Both the position numbers and the translations under genes were made by a program. A stretch of 64,000 nucleotides of DNA from Inhella sp. (GTDB taxonomy: Bacteria; Pseudomonadota; Gammaproteobacteria; Burkholderiales; Burkholderiaceae_C), in the NCBI RefSeq assembly GCF_027532025.1, contig NZ_JAPZSY010000025.1:31204-95203 (forward strand). Direction: 5' to 3'. The first letter of the stretch is position 1. Every line of letters begins with the position of its first letter. Shown piece by piece: positions 25,539-34,432 of this stretch. A model generated the notes under the pieces. The model did not search any database, was not told the DNA's origin, and saw only the letters and a list, made by a program, of their open reading frames with translations.

Positions 25539-26009
25539 ATGTTCAACATCGTCCTCGTCCACCCCGAGATCCCACCCAACACGGGCAACGCCATCCGCTT
25601 GTCGGCCAACACCGGCTGCCGCCTGCACTTGGTGCGGCCGCTGGGCTTCAGCCTGGAAGACAAGCTGCTGCAACGCGCCGGGCTGGACTATCACGAGTAC
25701 GCCGACCTGCGCGTGCACGACGATTGGGCCGCCTTCTTGGCGACCGAGCAGCCGCCACCCGAGCGCGTCTTCGCCTTCACCACCCGCGGCACCACCGGCT
25801 TCCATCGGGTGAGTTGGCAGGCGGGCGATTGGTTGGTGTTCGGCTCCGAGAGCGCGGGCTTGCCTGCCGACATCCAGAGCCAGATCGACGTCGCCCGCTG
25901 GCTGCGTTTGCCCATACGACCCCAGCAGCGCAGCCTGAACCTCAGCAATGCCGTGGCCGTGGCCGTGTTCGAAGCCTGGCGACAGCACGGTTACGAGGGC
26001 GCGGTGTGA
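25539..26009 (+). CDS. trmL: tRNA (cytidine(34)-2'-O)-methyltransferase TrmL
   Basis: TrmL methylates the 2'-OH of the wobble nucleotide in tRNA-Leu isoacceptors. The 156-residue SPOUT enzyme begins MFNIVLVHPEIPPNTGNAIR. It contains the knot signatures LVFGSESAGLP and RSLNLSNAVAVAVFEAWRQ, and the length is normal for the family. ATG 25539 follows the comF stop by 8 nt. Its stop overlaps the next start codon as GTGA. Confidence 0.95.
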   Translation: MFNIVLVHPEIPPNTGNAIRLSANTGCRLHLVRPLGFSLEDKLLQRAGLDYHEYADLRVHDDWAAFLATEQPPPERVFAFTTRGTTGFHRVSWQAGDWLVFGSESAGLPADIQSQIDVARWLRLPIRPQQRSLNLSNAVAVAVFEAWRQHGYEGAV

Positions 26010-26818
26010 GCTCCAACCCCCTGCCCCGCCATGCGTGGTGGCTGGTGCTGCGCGCCGGCCTGTCGGGCGAGCGACCGCCGGGGGCGGCGCTGCCCCAAGA
26101 CGTGGCGCACTGGCACGCCCCGGCCCTGAACCCCAGCACCGTCGCCGCCTTTCACCGGCACCTGGGCTACGGCCCCGAAACCCCCGTGCCCCTGTGCCTG
26201 CATTACCTGTCGCTACAACGCGCCCAACTGGAGTGGATGCTCAGGCCCGCCTTCCCTCACCGGGTGGTCGGCATGGTGCACATGGCGCAGTCGATCACCG
26301 CCTTGGCGCCGTGGACGCTCGAGGCCCCGTTCGAGGTGCTGTTGAGTGCTCGGTCGGAGGGCAAGCGCAACGTGCGCTTGAACGCCGAACTGCTGCAGCA
26401 CGGCGTTCCGGTGGTCCGCGCCTGGAGCCTGTACCGGCCACCGCGCGAGCCCGGCGCCCGACCGCTGCGCGACCGCGCCCCCGAACCGGCCCCCGACACG
26501 GAGCTTCAAGCCTGCTGGGACTTGCCGGCGAATGCCGGCGTGGCCTACGCCTGGATGTCTGGCGACGCCAATCCCATCCACCTGTGGCCCTGGACCGCGC
26601 GACGCCTGGGCATGGCCCAACCCATCATCCACGGCATGCACACCATGGCCCGTTGTGAAGCCGAATGGGCTCGCGCCGGCGGGCAAGCGCTCCAGCACCT
26701 GGAGTTGCAATTCCTGCGGCCGCTGGCTCTGCCCGGCTGGGCGGCGCTGTACGGCGAGCCCGCCGCGTTCGAGGTGTTCGGCCCCGCCGGTCGGTGCGCC
26801 AGCGGGTCAGCGGGCTGA
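26006..26818 (+). CDS. MaoC-like hotdog dehydratase domain protein
   Basis: A 270-residue protein with a degenerate N-terminal hotdog half and a recognisable C-terminal MaoC-type half. The latter contains [19 protein letters not shown] and [12 protein letters not shown], matching the family's D-x-N-P-I-H...HG catalytic loop. MaoC proteins hydrate enoyl-CoA or enoyl-ACP. The acyl substrate here is unknown. The start is GTG 26006, which overlaps the trmL stop (GTGA). The stop overlaps the end of convergent gpsA by 12 nt. Confidence 0.82.
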   Translation: MSSNPLPRHAWWLVLRAGLSGERPPGAALPQDVAHWHAPALNPSTVAAFHRHLGYGPETPVPLCLHYLSLQRAQLEWMLRPAFPHRVVGMVHMAQSITALAPWTLEAPFEVLLSARSEGKRNVRLNAELLQHGVPVVRAWSLYRPPREPGARPLRDRAPEPAPDTELQACWDLPANAGVAYAWMSGDANPIHLWPWTARRLGMAQPIIHGMHTMARCEAEWARAGGQALQHLELQFLRPLALPGWAALYGEPAAFEVFGPAGRCASGSAG

Positions 26819-27838
26819 GACGCCGGCCGCATCCACCTCGGCCCGCGGATCGCGCCCCATCAAGCGCGCCAGCGCCTCGGGCGGTGTCAGTCGAGCGGCC
26901 AGCAAGTCCACCACGGTGCGGGTGATGGGCAAGTCCAAGCCCAAAGCCTCGCCCCGAGCCAATACCGTTTGCGCGCTGTAAACGCCTTCGGCCACGTGAC
27001 CCAGGCGAGCCAGCACCTCGTTCAAGGGCAAGCCTTGCGCCAAGAGCAGACCCACCTTGCGGTTGCGACTGAGATCGCCCGTGGCCGTCAGCACCAGGTC
27101 GCCCAGGCCCGACAAGCCGAGAAAAGTTTCCGCTCGAGCCCCCAGGGCCAGGCCCAAGCGGGTCATCTCGGCCAGGCCGCGGGTGAGCAAGGCCGCACGG
27201 GCGTTCAGCCCGGGTGCGTGGGCCCAATCGTCCGCGGCTTCGGCACGCTCGCGCAGCCCATCGGCCACCCCCGTGGCGATGGCCATCACGTTCTTCACGG
27301 CCCCCCCCACCTCCACCCCCACTGGGTCGGTGCTGGTGTAGACGCGCAGCCGCTCGCCATGGAACACGTCCACCGCCAGTTGCGCCACCTCGGGCCATTC
27401 GCTCGCGGCCACCAAGGCCGTGGCCTGACCCCGGGCCACCTCTTGCGCGAAGCTGGGCCCACTGAGGATGCCCACCCGCTCCCGCCCCACGGCGCGGGCG
27501 ATCTCGTGCCCCAGCAGGCCCGTGCCCGCTTCGAAGCCCTTGCACAGCCACAACAACGGCGTGGCGCCCGTGCAGCGCTGCAGCGCCTCGCGCAAACCCG
27601 CCATCGGGCAGGCCACGACGATGCACCCGGCGCCCGCCAACGCGGCATCCCAGTCGGCCGTCAAGCGCAGGGCCGGCGGCAGCGCCACCTCGGGCAGGTA
27701 GCGGGCGTTGCGCCCGTCGGACTGCATCTGGGCCACCTGGGCGGCGTCGCGCGCCCACAGCGTGACGGTGTGGCGCGCCGCGGCCTGGATGGCGAGCGCC
27801 GTGCCCCAGGCTCCGGCGCCAAGAACGGTGAGTTGCAT
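26807..27838 (-). CDS. gpsA: Glycerol-3-phosphate dehydrogenase [NAD(P)+] GpsA
   Basis: GpsA reduces dihydroxyacetone phosphate to sn-glycerol-3-phosphate, the backbone of phospholipids. The 343-residue enzyme starts [16 protein letters not shown], a Rossmann GxGxWG motif. It carries the catalytic region [18 protein letters not shown] and the conserved [23 protein letters not shown] 27838 lies only 8 nt past the T-run of the secB terminator, so the ribosome site is weak and sits within or next to that T-tract. It is convergent with the MaoC-like gene. Confidence 0.96.
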   Translation of the reverse strand: MQLTVLGAGAWGTALAIQAAARHTVTLWARDAAQVAQMQSDGRNARYLPEVALPPALRLTADWDAALAGAGCIVVACPMAGLREALQRCTGATPLLWLCKGFEAGTGLLGHEIARAVGRERVGILSGPSFAQEVARGQATALVAASEWPEVAQLAVDVFHGERLRVYTSTDPVGVEVGGAVKNVMAIATGVADGLRERAEAADDWAHAPGLNARAALLTRGLAEMTRLGLALGARAETFLGLSGLGDLVLTATGDLSRNRKVGLLLAQGLPLNEVLARLGHVAEGVYSAQTVLARGEALGLDLPITRTVVDLLAARLTPPEALARLMGRDPRAEVDAAGVSAR

Positions 27839-27845
27839 GGGCAAG

Positions 27846-27873
27846 AAAAAAGCGCGCCGGATGGGCGCGCTTT
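27846..27873 (-). terminator. Terminator after secB, just before gpsA
   Basis: A perfect 10-bp stem, AAAGCGCGCC/GGCGCGCTTT, with a 5-nt loop is followed by six T on the minus strand. It lies between the secB stop (27897) and the gpsA ATG (27838), so it may attenuate gpsA expression from the secB promoter. Confidence 0.8.
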
Positions 27874-27896
27874 CATTGTGACCGGGCGATGGGCGC

Positions 27897-28364
27897 TCAG
27901 TTCGGCTGCTGGCCCGCCAGTTGTTGGGCACGCGCCTCCTGCTGGGCCTCGAACATGGCCTGGAAGTTGACCTCCGTCAACAGCACCGGGGGGAAACCGG
28001 CACGGGTGCAGACGTCGCTCACGATGGCGCGCAGGTAGGGGTAAATCATTTGCGGGCACACCACGCCCAGAATGCCCTCGACCTGCTCTTGCGGCACGTT
28101 GCGGATCTCGAAAATGCCCGCTTGCTTGGCCTCGACCAAGAACAAGGTCTTGTCGCTGACCTTGGTGTTCACCGTGGCCGTCACGCAGACTTCGAACACC
28201 CCGTCTTGGATGGGCTCGCCCGCCAAAGTCAGGTTGATGTCCACCTGCGGCTGCGAGGTATCCAGCAGCACCTGAGGGGAATTGGGCTGCTCCAGCGACA
28301 GGTCCTTCAGGTAGATGCGCTGGATGTTGAAGGTCGGGACGGCTTGGTTTTGTTCGTCGGCCAT
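27897..28364 (-). CDS. secB: Protein-export chaperone SecB
   Basis: SecB is a tetrameric cytosolic chaperone that keeps preproteins unfolded and hands them to SecA. The 155-residue product shows family segments [35 protein letters not shown] and [18 protein letters not shown] 28364 begins MADEQNQAV as in other SecB proteins. A terminator separates it from upstream grxC, and another from downstream gpsA. Confidence 0.97.
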   Translation of the reverse strand: MADEQNQAVPTFNIQRIYLKDLSLEQPNSPQVLLDTSQPQVDINLTLAGEPIQDGVFEVCVTATVNTKVSDKTLFLVEAKQAGIFEIRNVPQEQVEGILGVVCPQMIYPYLRAIVSDVCTRAGFPPVLLTEVNFQAMFEAQQEARAQQLAGQQPN

Positions 28365-28394
28365 GGGGCTCTCGCGAAGGGATGGGGGTCGGTG

Positions 28395-28423
28395 AAAAAA
28401 GGCCCGCGTTGTGCACGCGGGCC
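28395..28423 (-). terminator. Rho-independent terminator after grxC
   Basis: A perfect 9-bp GC stem, GGCCCGCGT/ACGCGGGCC, with a 5-nt loop is followed by six T on the minus strand. It separates the rhodanese-grxC unit from secB. Confidence 0.88.
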
Positions 28424-28443
28424 GGTCGAGCGGCGCGATTGTC

Positions 28444-28704
28444 TCAGCCTTGCAGCAGCGGCAGCAGGCCGCCACGCTGGTCGAGGGCGACGAGGTCGTC
28501 GCAGCCCCCCACATGGGTGTCGCCGATGTAGATCTGTGGCACGGTGCGCCGCCCGGTGCGCGCCATCATGGCGTCGCGCTGGGCGGGGTCCAGGTCGATG
28601 CGAATCTCCTCGATCGACTCCACCCCTCGCGCCTTCAACAACTGCTTGGCACGGATGCAAAACGGGCACACCTGCGTGGTGTACATGGTCACGAGCGCCG
28701 GCAT
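28444..28704 (-). CDS. grxC: Glutaredoxin 3 (GrxC)
   Basis: A small glutathione-dependent dithiol oxidoreductase of 86 residues. The active site is CPFC in [15 protein letters not shown] (about 12-15), replacing the more usual CPYC. The cis-proline and glutathione contacts are seen in [18 protein letters not shown]. It lies 2 nt after the rhodanese gene and ends 20 nt before a strong terminator. The rhodanese-grxC-secB order is common in Betaproteobacteria. Confidence 0.94.
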   Translation of the reverse strand: MPALVTMYTTQVCPFCIRAKQLLKARGVESIEEIRIDLDPAQRDAMMARTGRRTVPQIYIGDTHVGGCDDLVALDQRGGLLPLLQG

Positions 28705-28706
28705 GG

Positions 28707-29123
28707 TCAGGCGCTCTTTTCGATGGGCAGGTTGGCCTCGCGCCAAGCGGCCAGGCCGCCGCTGAGCGAGACGGCGTTTTCGAAGCCGAGCTTGCGCAGC
28801 AGTCCCGCGGCGCGGCCCGCGCGCAGGCCCGACGGACACACCACCACCAAGGGCAAGGCCTTGTTGGTGGGCAGCGGTTTGGCACCGGCTTCGATCTGGC
28901 CCATGGGCAGGTGGCGCGAGCCCACCGCGTGGCCGGCGGCGTACTCGGCCGGCTCGCTCACGTCCAGCAAGACGGCCTTCTCGCGGTTGATGAGCCGCAC
29001 CGCCTCGGCGGGCGACACCCCGGCCGACTTGCCGCTGAGGGTGGGCCACAAGAGCATCAAGCCCGAGCCGGCCGCCATCACGACCAAAAACCAGTTCTGA
29101 ATCAGAAAGTCCACCGCGTGCAC
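28707..29123 (-). CDS. Membrane-anchored rhodanese-like protein
   Basis: A 138-residue protein with an N-terminal membrane helix (about 8-26, IQNWFLVVMAAGSGLMLLW) and one rhodanese domain facing the cytoplasm. The active-site loop is VVCPSGLRAGRAA with the catalytic Cys in CPSGLR. It is a YibN-like sulfurtransferase, typically found next to grxC and secB. The start is GTG 29123, or GTG 29114 (MDFLIQNW), which fits the family slightly better. A TAAAAT box lies at 29144-29149. Confidence 0.85.
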   Translation of the reverse strand: MHAVDFLIQNWFLVVMAAGSGLMLLWPTLSGKSAGVSPAEAVRLINREKAVLLDVSEPAEYAAGHAVGSRHLPMGQIEAGAKPLPTNKALPLVVVCPSGLRAGRAAGLLRKLGFENAVSLSGGLAAWREANLPIEKSA

Positions 29124-29143
29124 CGTGTTCGAGAAAACCTCGG

Positions 29144-29149
29144 ATTTTA
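29144..29149 (-). promoter_or_regulatory. -10-like box for the rhodanese-grxC unit
   Basis: TAAAAT on the minus strand is followed by CCGAGG. It lies 21 nt upstream of the GTG at 29123. No good -35 is visible. Confidence 0.3.
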
Positions 29150-29194
29150 GGGAGCGGCGAATGCTGGCTTTCCGGCGCGGGTCATCGCGCTTCC

Positions 29195-29200
29195 TAGAAT
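29195..29200 (+). promoter_or_regulatory. -10-like box for gpmA
   Basis: TAGAAT is followed by a GC-rich discriminator, GCCGCC, 27 nt before the gpmA ATG. It has no clear -35. Confidence 0.4.
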
Positions 29201-29227
29201 GCCGCCTTCACTTTGCTGCACCGCACC

Positions 29228-29962
29228 ATGACCAAGCTCGTTTTGCTCCGCCACGGCGAATCCACCTGGAACCTGGAAAACCGCTTCACCGGCTGGACCG
29301 ACGTGCCGCTCACCGCCACGGGCGTGGCGCAAGCGCAGGCCGCGGGCCGATTGCTCAAGGCCGAGGGCTACGACTTCGACGTGGCCTACACCTCGGTGTT
29401 GAGCCGCGCCATTTGGACCTTGTGGCACTGCCTGGACGGGATGGATCGCACCTGGCTGCCCATCCACCACCACTGGCGCCTGAACGAGCGCCACTACGGC
29501 GCGCTGCAAGGCCTGAACAAGAGCGACATGGCCAAGCAGTATGGCGACGAGCAGGTGCTGATCTGGCGCCGCAGCTACGACACGCCGCCGCCCGCGTTGG
29601 AAGCCAACGACCCCCGCAGCGAGCGCGGCGACCGGCGCTACGCCGGCGTGGACGTGCCGCTGACCGAATGCCTGAAGGACACCGTGGCCCGCGTGCTGCC
29701 GCACTGGGAAGGCGAAATCGCCCCGGCCATCAAGGCCGGCCAGCGCGTGCTGATCGCCGCGCACGGCAACTCCATCCGCGCGCTGGTCAAGCACCTCGAC
29801 GGCATCGCCGACGACGCCATCGTGGGCGTGAACATCCCCAACGGCGTGCCGTTGGTCTACGAACTGGACGAGCAACTCAAACCCATCAAGAGTTACTACC
29901 TGGGCGACCAGGACGCCATCGCCGCCGCCGCTGCGGCGGTGGCCAACCAGGGCAAAAAGTAA
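29228..29962 (+). CDS. gpmA: 2,3-bisphosphoglycerate-dependent phosphoglycerate mutase
   Basis: GpmA interconverts 3- and 2-phosphoglycerate in glycolysis and gluconeogenesis. The 244-residue enzyme has the phospho-histidine motif [12 protein letters not shown] at its start. [29 protein letters not shown] and the second His in [11 protein letters not shown] complete the family pattern. ATG 29228 is preferred over ATG 29213 because it gives the conserved N-terminus. It is convergent with plsC, with a 1-nt gap. Confidence 0.97.
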   Translation: MTKLVLLRHGESTWNLENRFTGWTDVPLTATGVAQAQAAGRLLKAEGYDFDVAYTSVLSRAIWTLWHCLDGMDRTWLPIHHHWRLNERHYGALQGLNKSDMAKQYGDEQVLIWRRSYDTPPPALEANDPRSERGDRRYAGVDVPLTECLKDTVARVLPHWEGEIAPAIKAGQRVLIAAHGNSIRALVKHLDGIADDAIVGVNIPNGVPLVYELDEQLKPIKSYYLGDQDAIAAAAAAVANQGKK

Positions 29963-29963
29963 C

Positions 29964-30707
29964 TCAACAGGGGTCTTGCAAGGCCGCTTGGATGCGCTCG
30001 CGCGCCAAGTCGGCCAGCACCCGTCGCTCCAGGGCCTGGGTGTCGATCGCCGGCAAGATCGTCAGCTCGGCCGCCAGCCCGCGTGCGCTGGCGATGCGCC
30101 AAATCGACTGCAGCAGCGTCGTCTCCCCCACGTAGCAAGCCGCCTGCGCGAAGCGCTCGCCCGGCGCATGGAAGCGCAAGGCCAAGGGCAACAGCGGGGC
30201 GTCCACGCTGACAGCCGCCTGCAGCAGGTTCGCGTGGAAGGGCAACAGCGCCGGGCCGGTGCCCGTGGTGCCCTCGGGGAAGAGGGCCACGGTGTCGCCC
30301 GCCTTGAGCGCTTCGGCGCAGTGGTGCACCACCCTCAGCGCATCGCGCTTGCGCTCGCGCTCGATGAACAAGGTGCCTGCCGCGGCCACCATCCAACCGA
30401 TGAGCGGCCAAGCGCGCACGTCGGCCTTGGAGACGAAGCGGGCCTGCGGCAACGCGGCGTGCACCACGGCGATGTCCAGCCAGCTCACATGGTTGGCCAC
30501 GATCAAGGCGGCACGCGGCACCGGACCGCGTTGGTGCACCGTCAAGGCCAAGCCCAGGGCCCGCAGCAGGCCCGCGCTCCAGCGCTGGATGAAGCCCTGC
30601 CGCTGCACCGCATCGCGGCGCGGGAACAGCAGGGCCAGCACCAGCAGGCCGTGCAGCACATGCAGCAGCACGCGCAGCAGGCGCCAAACGGCGCGCAGCG
30701 AGCTCAC
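29964..30707 (-). CDS. 1-acylglycerol-3-phosphate O-acyltransferase (PlsC-like)
   Basis: An inner-membrane acyltransferase of 247 residues that should convert lysophosphatidic acid to phosphatidic acid. The HX4D catalytic motif is NHVSWLD, the substrate motif is FPEGTTG, and a hydrophobic N-terminal helix (LLRVLLHVLHGLLVLALLF) anchors it. The start is GTG 30707, which overlaps the pyrX stop as GTGA. The frame is open upstream, but that part is antisense-like Arg/Gly-rich shadow. It is the last gene of the seven-gene rluC-to-plsC run. Confidence 0.88.
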   Translation of the reverse strand: MSSLRAVWRLLRVLLHVLHGLLVLALLFPRRDAVQRQGFIQRWSAGLLRALGLALTVHQRGPVPRAALIVANHVSWLDIAVVHAALPQARFVSKADVRAWPLIGWMVAAAGTLFIERERKRDALRVVHHCAEALKAGDTVALFPEGTTGTGPALLPFHANLLQAAVSVDAPLLPLALRFHAPGERFAQAACYVGETTLLQSIWRIASARGLAAELTILPAIDTQALERRVLADLARERIQAALQDPC

Positions 30708-31984
30708 CCGTGCACGCGCCGACCGGCCACCCAGGTGCCGAGCACACGGCCGGGCAACTCCAGGCCGCTGCGTCCGAACGCAAAGGGCGTGCTCTTGCCG
30801 CGACTGACCAGCGCCTCGGGCGTCACCGCCCAGCGCTGTGCGGGGTCGAACAGCACGAGGTCGGCGGCGGCGCCTTCGATCAAGCGGGCCTGGCGCCCGG
30901 CCACCTGAGCGGCGCGCTGGGTGACCGGCGCCAGGGCCTGGGGCAAGCCCAGGCCGCTCTGCTCGCCCCAATGCAAGGCCAAGCCCAGCAGCAGTTCCAC
31001 GGCGGTGGCCCCGGGGGCCGCTTCGGCAAAGGGCAGCACCTTGGCATCGTCGTCGATGGGCGCGTGGTCGCTCACCAGCGCGTCGATCGTGCCATCGGCC
31101 AAGGCGACGCGCAGCGCGTCGCGATCGCGGGCTTGGCGCAGGGGCGGCTCCAAGCGGGCGGCGCTGTCGAAGTGACCGATGTCCACGTCGGTGAGGTGCA
31201 GGGAGTGCACCGACACGTCGGCCGTGACGGCCAAGCCCTCGGCCTTGGCAGCGCGCAGCAAGGCCACGCCGGCCGCGCTGGACAAGCGCTGCAGGTGCAC
31301 GCGGGCGCCCGTGGCGCGCATCAACTCAAACACCGTGTGCATGGCGATCGTCTCGGCCATGGCCGGCACGCCGGCAAGACCCAGGCGCGTGGCCAAAGGC
31401 CCGCTGCCGGCCACGCCGCCGCCCAGGAACGAGTCCTTGGGGCGCAGCCACACCGTGTGGCCGAAGCTGGCCGCGTACTGCAGCGCGCGCCACAGCACCG
31501 CCGTGTTGCGGATGGGCTGTTCGGCCTGCGACAGGCCCAGGCAGCCGGCTTCCACCAGCGCGCCCATCTCGGCCAGGATCTCGCCGCCCAAGCCCCGCGT
31601 CAACGCGCCCAGGGGCAGCACGTGCGCCAGCGCGGCGCGCTCGCAGCGCCAGTGCAGCATGTCCACCAGGCCGGGTTCGTCCAGCACCGGGTCGGTGTCA
31701 GGCGGGCACACCAAGGTGGTGACGCCCCCGGCCGCAGCGGCGCGCAACTCGGTTTCGATGCCACCTTCCAGCGAGGCACCGCTGGCGCGCAAGCGGGCGT
31801 GCAAATCCACCAGGCCCGGGGCCAGCACCGCGCCCTGGGCGTTGATCGTGTCGGTGGCAGCGAATCCCGCCGGTGCAGCGCCCACGCCCACGATGCGGCC
31901 GTCGGCCACCGCCAGGTCTCCCACTCGGTCGAGACCGGTGGCCGGATCGACCAAGCGCGCGCTTTGAATCAGAAGGTTGCTCAT
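30704..31984 (-). CDS. pyrX: Dihydroorotase-like PyrX, probably inactive (pyrC')
   Basis: The 426-residue protein has the class I dihydroorotase fold but lacks key metal ligands. The normal HxH is H62-A-R64 in [10 protein letters not shown], and the usual F-S-D-D-G loop reads GLSQAEQPI. The DHAP element (VSDHAPID) survives. Such pseudo-enzymes (PyrC' in Pseudomonas) are structural partners required for assembly of the aspartate carbamoyltransferase dodecamer. Its ATG overlaps the pyrB stop (ATGA), consistent with a fixed subunit ratio. A separate active dihydroorotase must exist elsewhere. Confidence 0.9.
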   Translation of the reverse strand: MSNLLIQSARLVDPATGLDRVGDLAVADGRIVGVGAAPAGFAATDTINAQGAVLAPGLVDLHARLRASGASLEGGIETELRAAAAGGVTTLVCPPDTDPVLDEPGLVDMLHWRCERAALAHVLPLGALTRGLGGEILAEMGALVEAGCLGLSQAEQPIRNTAVLWRALQYAASFGHTVWLRPKDSFLGGGVAGSGPLATRLGLAGVPAMAETIAMHTVFELMRATGARVHLQRLSSAAGVALLRAAKAEGLAVTADVSVHSLHLTDVDIGHFDSAARLEPPLRQARDRDALRVALADGTIDALVSDHAPIDDDAKVLPFAEAAPGATAVELLLGLALHWGEQSGLGLPQALAPVTQRAAQVAGRQARLIEGAAADLVLFDPAQRWAVTPEALVSRGKSTPFAFGRSGLELPGRVLGTWVAGRRVHG

Positions 31985-32943
31985 GCTTCGTTCCCTGCCA
32001 GGATGGCCATCACCGCCATGCGCACCGCGATGCCGAAGCTGACCTGCGGCAGGATCACGCTGTGCGCGCCGTCGGCCACGCGGGAGTCGATTTCCACACC
32101 GCGGTTGATCGGGCCGGGGTGCATCACGATGCAGTCGGGCTTGGCCAGCGCCAGCCGCTCTTCGGTCAAGCCGTAGTGCTGGAAGTACTCACCCGAGCTG
32201 GGCAGCAGCGCCCCGCTCATGCGCTCGTTTTGCAGGCGCAGGGTGATCACCACGTCCGCATCTTTGATGCCCTCTTCCAGGTCGTGGCACACGCGCACGC
32301 CCATCTCGCGCAGGTCGCCGGGCACCAGGGTCTTGGGGCCGACGGCACGGATGTCGGGCACGCCCAGGATGCTGAGTGCATGGATGTCGGAGCGGGCCAC
32401 GCGGCTGTGCACGATGTCGCCCACGATGGCCACGGACAGCTGCGTGAAGTCGCGCTTGTAGTGGCGGATCGTGTACATGTCGAGCAGGCCCTGCGTCGGG
32501 TGCGAGTGCCGACCGTCGCCCGCGTTCACCACGTGCACGTGCGGCGCGCAGTGCTGGGCGATCAAGTACGGCGCACCGCTTTCGCTGTGCCGCACCACGA
32601 ACATGTCAGCGTGCATGGCGCTCAGGTTGGCCACCGTGTCCAGCAAGGTCTCGCCCTTGGCGGTGGAGCTGCGCGCGATGTCGAGGTTCAGCACGTCGGC
32701 GCTCAGGCGCTTGGCGGCGATCTCGAAGGTCGTGCGCGTGCGCGTGCTGTTTTCGAAGAACAGGTTGAACACCGACTTGCCGCGCAGCAGGGGCACCTTT
32801 TTCACGTCGCGGTCGCTGACGGAAACGAAGGTGCTGGCGGTGTCCAGGATGTGCGTCAGCACCGCCTTGGGCAGGCCCTCGATGGAGAGCAGGTGGATCA
32901 GCTCGCCGTGCTTGTTGAGTTGGGGGTGGCGTTTGCTGAGCAT
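31981..32943 (-). CDS. pyrB: Aspartate carbamoyltransferase catalytic subunit PyrB
   Basis: PyrB makes N-carbamoyl-aspartate, the committed step of pyrimidine synthesis. The 320-residue enzyme has the carbamoyl-phosphate motif [13 protein letters not shown], the RSSTAKGET loop, and ALIxHPTQ-like [26 protein letters not shown] lies near the C-terminus. There is no pyrI regulatory gene; pyrX takes its place. The ATG shares one base with the pyrR stop (TGATG). Confidence 0.97.
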   Translation of the reverse strand: MLSKRHPQLNKHGELIHLLSIEGLPKAVLTHILDTASTFVSVSDRDVKKVPLLRGKSVFNLFFENSTRTRTTFEIAAKRLSADVLNLDIARSSTAKGETLLDTVANLSAMHADMFVVRHSESGAPYLIAQHCAPHVHVVNAGDGRHSHPTQGLLDMYTIRHYKRDFTQLSVAIVGDIVHSRVARSDIHALSILGVPDIRAVGPKTLVPGDLREMGVRVCHDLEEGIKDADVVITLRLQNERMSGALLPSSGEYFQHYGLTEERLALAKPDCIVMHPGPINRGVEIDSRVADGAHSVILPQVSFGIAVRMAVMAILAGNEA

Positions 32944-33452
32944 CAGACGGTCTCCACGTCCAGGGTGAAGGCGTCGCCCTCGCGACGCAGGTGCAGGCGT
33001 TGGTTCGCCGCCAGGCTGATGCGGGCAGCGGCGAGGTCGGCCGCGATGGGCAACTCGCGGCCGTTGCGGTCCACCAGCACGGCCAGGCCCACGCGGGCCG
33101 GGCGGCCGAAGTCGTACAGCTCGTTGATCACGGCGCGCGTGGTGCGGCCGGTCCACAGCACGTCGTCCACCAGCAGCACGGGGGCGCCGTCGATCGACTC
33201 CGTCAGCTTGGTCGCGTCGGCCGTGGCCGACAGGCCGCGGGCCCCGAAGTCGTCGCGGTGCAAGCGGCTGCTGATCACACCCGGGCTGCCGCTGCGACCC
33301 AGGTCGCGATGCAGGCGCTCGGCCAACCAGGCGCCGCCGCTCCAGATGCCCACCAGCTGGGCGCCCACCCACTCGGGGCGGCTCAACAAGGCGCGGGTCT
33401 GCGCCAGCAGCTCCGCGTACAGGGTTTCGGCGTCCAAGGCCAAGGCGCTCAT
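32943..33452 (-). CDS. pyrR: Bifunctional PyrR-type regulator/uracil phosphoribosyltransferase
   Basis: The 169-residue protein has a phosphoribosyltransferase fold with the PRPP-binding loop [21 protein letters not shown]. The conserved R-x-D-D segment ([13 protein letters not shown]) is present. In Gram-positives PyrR binds pyr mRNA and senses UMP. In Proteobacteria this role is less certain, and its use as uracil phosphoribosyltransferase is possible. The start ATG overlaps the ruvX stop (ATGA) and the stop overlaps the pyrB start. No pyr attenuator is visible because the genes are contiguous. Confidence 0.9.
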   Translation of the reverse strand: MSALALDAETLYAELLAQTRALLSRPEWVGAQLVGIWSGGAWLAERLHRDLGRSGSPGVISSRLHRDDFGARGLSATADATKLTESIDGAPVLLVDDVLWTGRTTRAVINELYDFGRPARVGLAVLVDRNGRELPIAADLAAARISLAANQRLHLRREGDAFTLDVETV

Positions 33453-33844
33453 GGCGAACTCTCTCGGTAAAACTGGTCCAGGATCAAGGCGGCCGCGGTG
33501 GCGTCCACGTCGCGTGCGCCCATCGATTCGGCCTCCACGCTGGTGTAGCGCTCGTCCACCTCGAACACTGGCTTGTGGAAGCGGCCGCGCAGGGTGGCGG
33601 CGAACTGGGTGGCCGCCGCCGTCATCGCGTGCGGCGCGCCATCGGGGTGGCGGGGCACACCCACCACCAGGGCGTCGGGCTGCCACTCTTTCAGCAGGCG
33701 TTCGATGGCCGGGAACACGGCCTTGCCCGGCTCGGTCAGCGTCGTCAGCGGCCGGGCCCCGGCCAGGCGCGCGCCCGTGGCCACGCCCACGCGGCGCAGC
33801 CCGAAGTCGAAGGCCAGCGCCGCTTGCACGTCCCCAGGCTTCAA
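33449..33844 (-). CDS. ruvX: Holliday junction resolvase-like RuvX (YqgF)
   Basis: YqgF/RuvX has an RNase H-like fold and is implicated in 16S rRNA 5'-end processing as well as junction resolution. The 131-residue product contains [14 protein letters not shown] (first acidic residue), [12 protein letters not shown], and the C-terminal [11 protein letters not shown] plus [14 protein letters not shown] chose TTG 33844 because it overlaps the yqgE stop (TTGA) in line with the neighbouring couplings and has AGAGG upstream. GTG 33829 is an alternative five codons later. Confidence 0.9.
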   Translation of the reverse strand: MKPGDVQAALAFDFGLRRVGVATGARLAGARPLTTLTEPGKAVFPAIERLLKEWQPDALVVGVPRHPDGAPHAMTAAATQFAATLRGRFHKPVFEVDERYTSVEAESMGARDVDATAAALILDQFYRESSP

Positions 33845-34404
33845 GCGTGGCCCGCCTCTTGGCTGAGCATGCGGGGATCGATGCCCAAGAGTGCCAGCGC
33901 GCGCTGGTAGCGCTCTTCGACCGGGGTGTCGAAGATGAGTTCGGGCGTCGCATGGACGGTCAGCCAGCCATTGCGGCCGATCTCTTCTTCCAGCTGACCG
34001 GCCGACCAGCCGCTGTAGCCCAGCGTGATCAGGAGCTTGCGCGGCCCTGCGCCGTGGCTGAGCGCTTCGAGCACGTCGCGGCTGGTGGTCATCTCGAGGC
34101 CACCGGGAATCGGCAGGCTGGCGTTGTAGTGCCCGCCCTCTTCGTTGAGCTTCTCGTGCAACACAAAGCCGCGCTCGGTCTGCACCGGCCCGCCGAAGAA
34201 CACCGGCGAGCCGTGCAAGTCGTCGCGGTTGAGGCGCAGATCCACCTTCTCGAACAGGCCGTTCAGGTCGAGGTCGATGGGCTTGTTGATCACCAAGCCC
34301 AAGGCGCCTTGGTCGTTGTGCTCGCAAAGGTAGACGACCGCGCCGGCGAACACCTCGTCGGCCATGCCGGGCATGGCGATGAGGAACTGGTTGGTGAGGT
34401 CCAT
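33841..34404 (-). CDS. yqgE: YqgE/AlgH family protein (UPF0301)
   Basis: The protein has 187 residues at this start, the same length as E. coli YqgE. Family segments are MDLTNQFLIAMPGM at the N-terminus, VVYLCEHNDQGALGLVINKP, VFFGGPVQTERGFVLH, and LGYSGWSAGQLEEEI. Biochemical function is unknown; it is nearly always encoded next to ruvX. ATG 34404 has an AAGG site 6 nt upstream. Earlier ATGs at 34419 and 34428 exist, but the latter lies inside a TAGAAT promoter-like box. Confidence 0.93.
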   Translation of the reverse strand: MDLTNQFLIAMPGMADEVFAGAVVYLCEHNDQGALGLVINKPIDLDLNGLFEKVDLRLNRDDLHGSPVFFGGPVQTERGFVLHEKLNEEGGHYNASLPIPGGLEMTTSRDVLEALSHGAGPRKLLITLGYSGWSAGQLEEEIGRNGWLTVHATPELIFDTPVEERYQRALALLGIDPRMLSQEAGHA

Positions 34405-34426
34405 CGAGGCCTTGGGCATGGACCCC

Positions 34427-34432
34427 ATTCTA
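34427..34432 (-). promoter_or_regulatory. -10-like box upstream of yqgE
   Basis: TAGAAT on the minus strand is followed by GGGG. It overlaps the rluC stop and would place a start point about 16 nt before the yqgE ATG at 34404. No clear -35. It could give the yqgE-ruvX-pyrRBX-plsC genes their own promoter. Confidence 0.4.
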
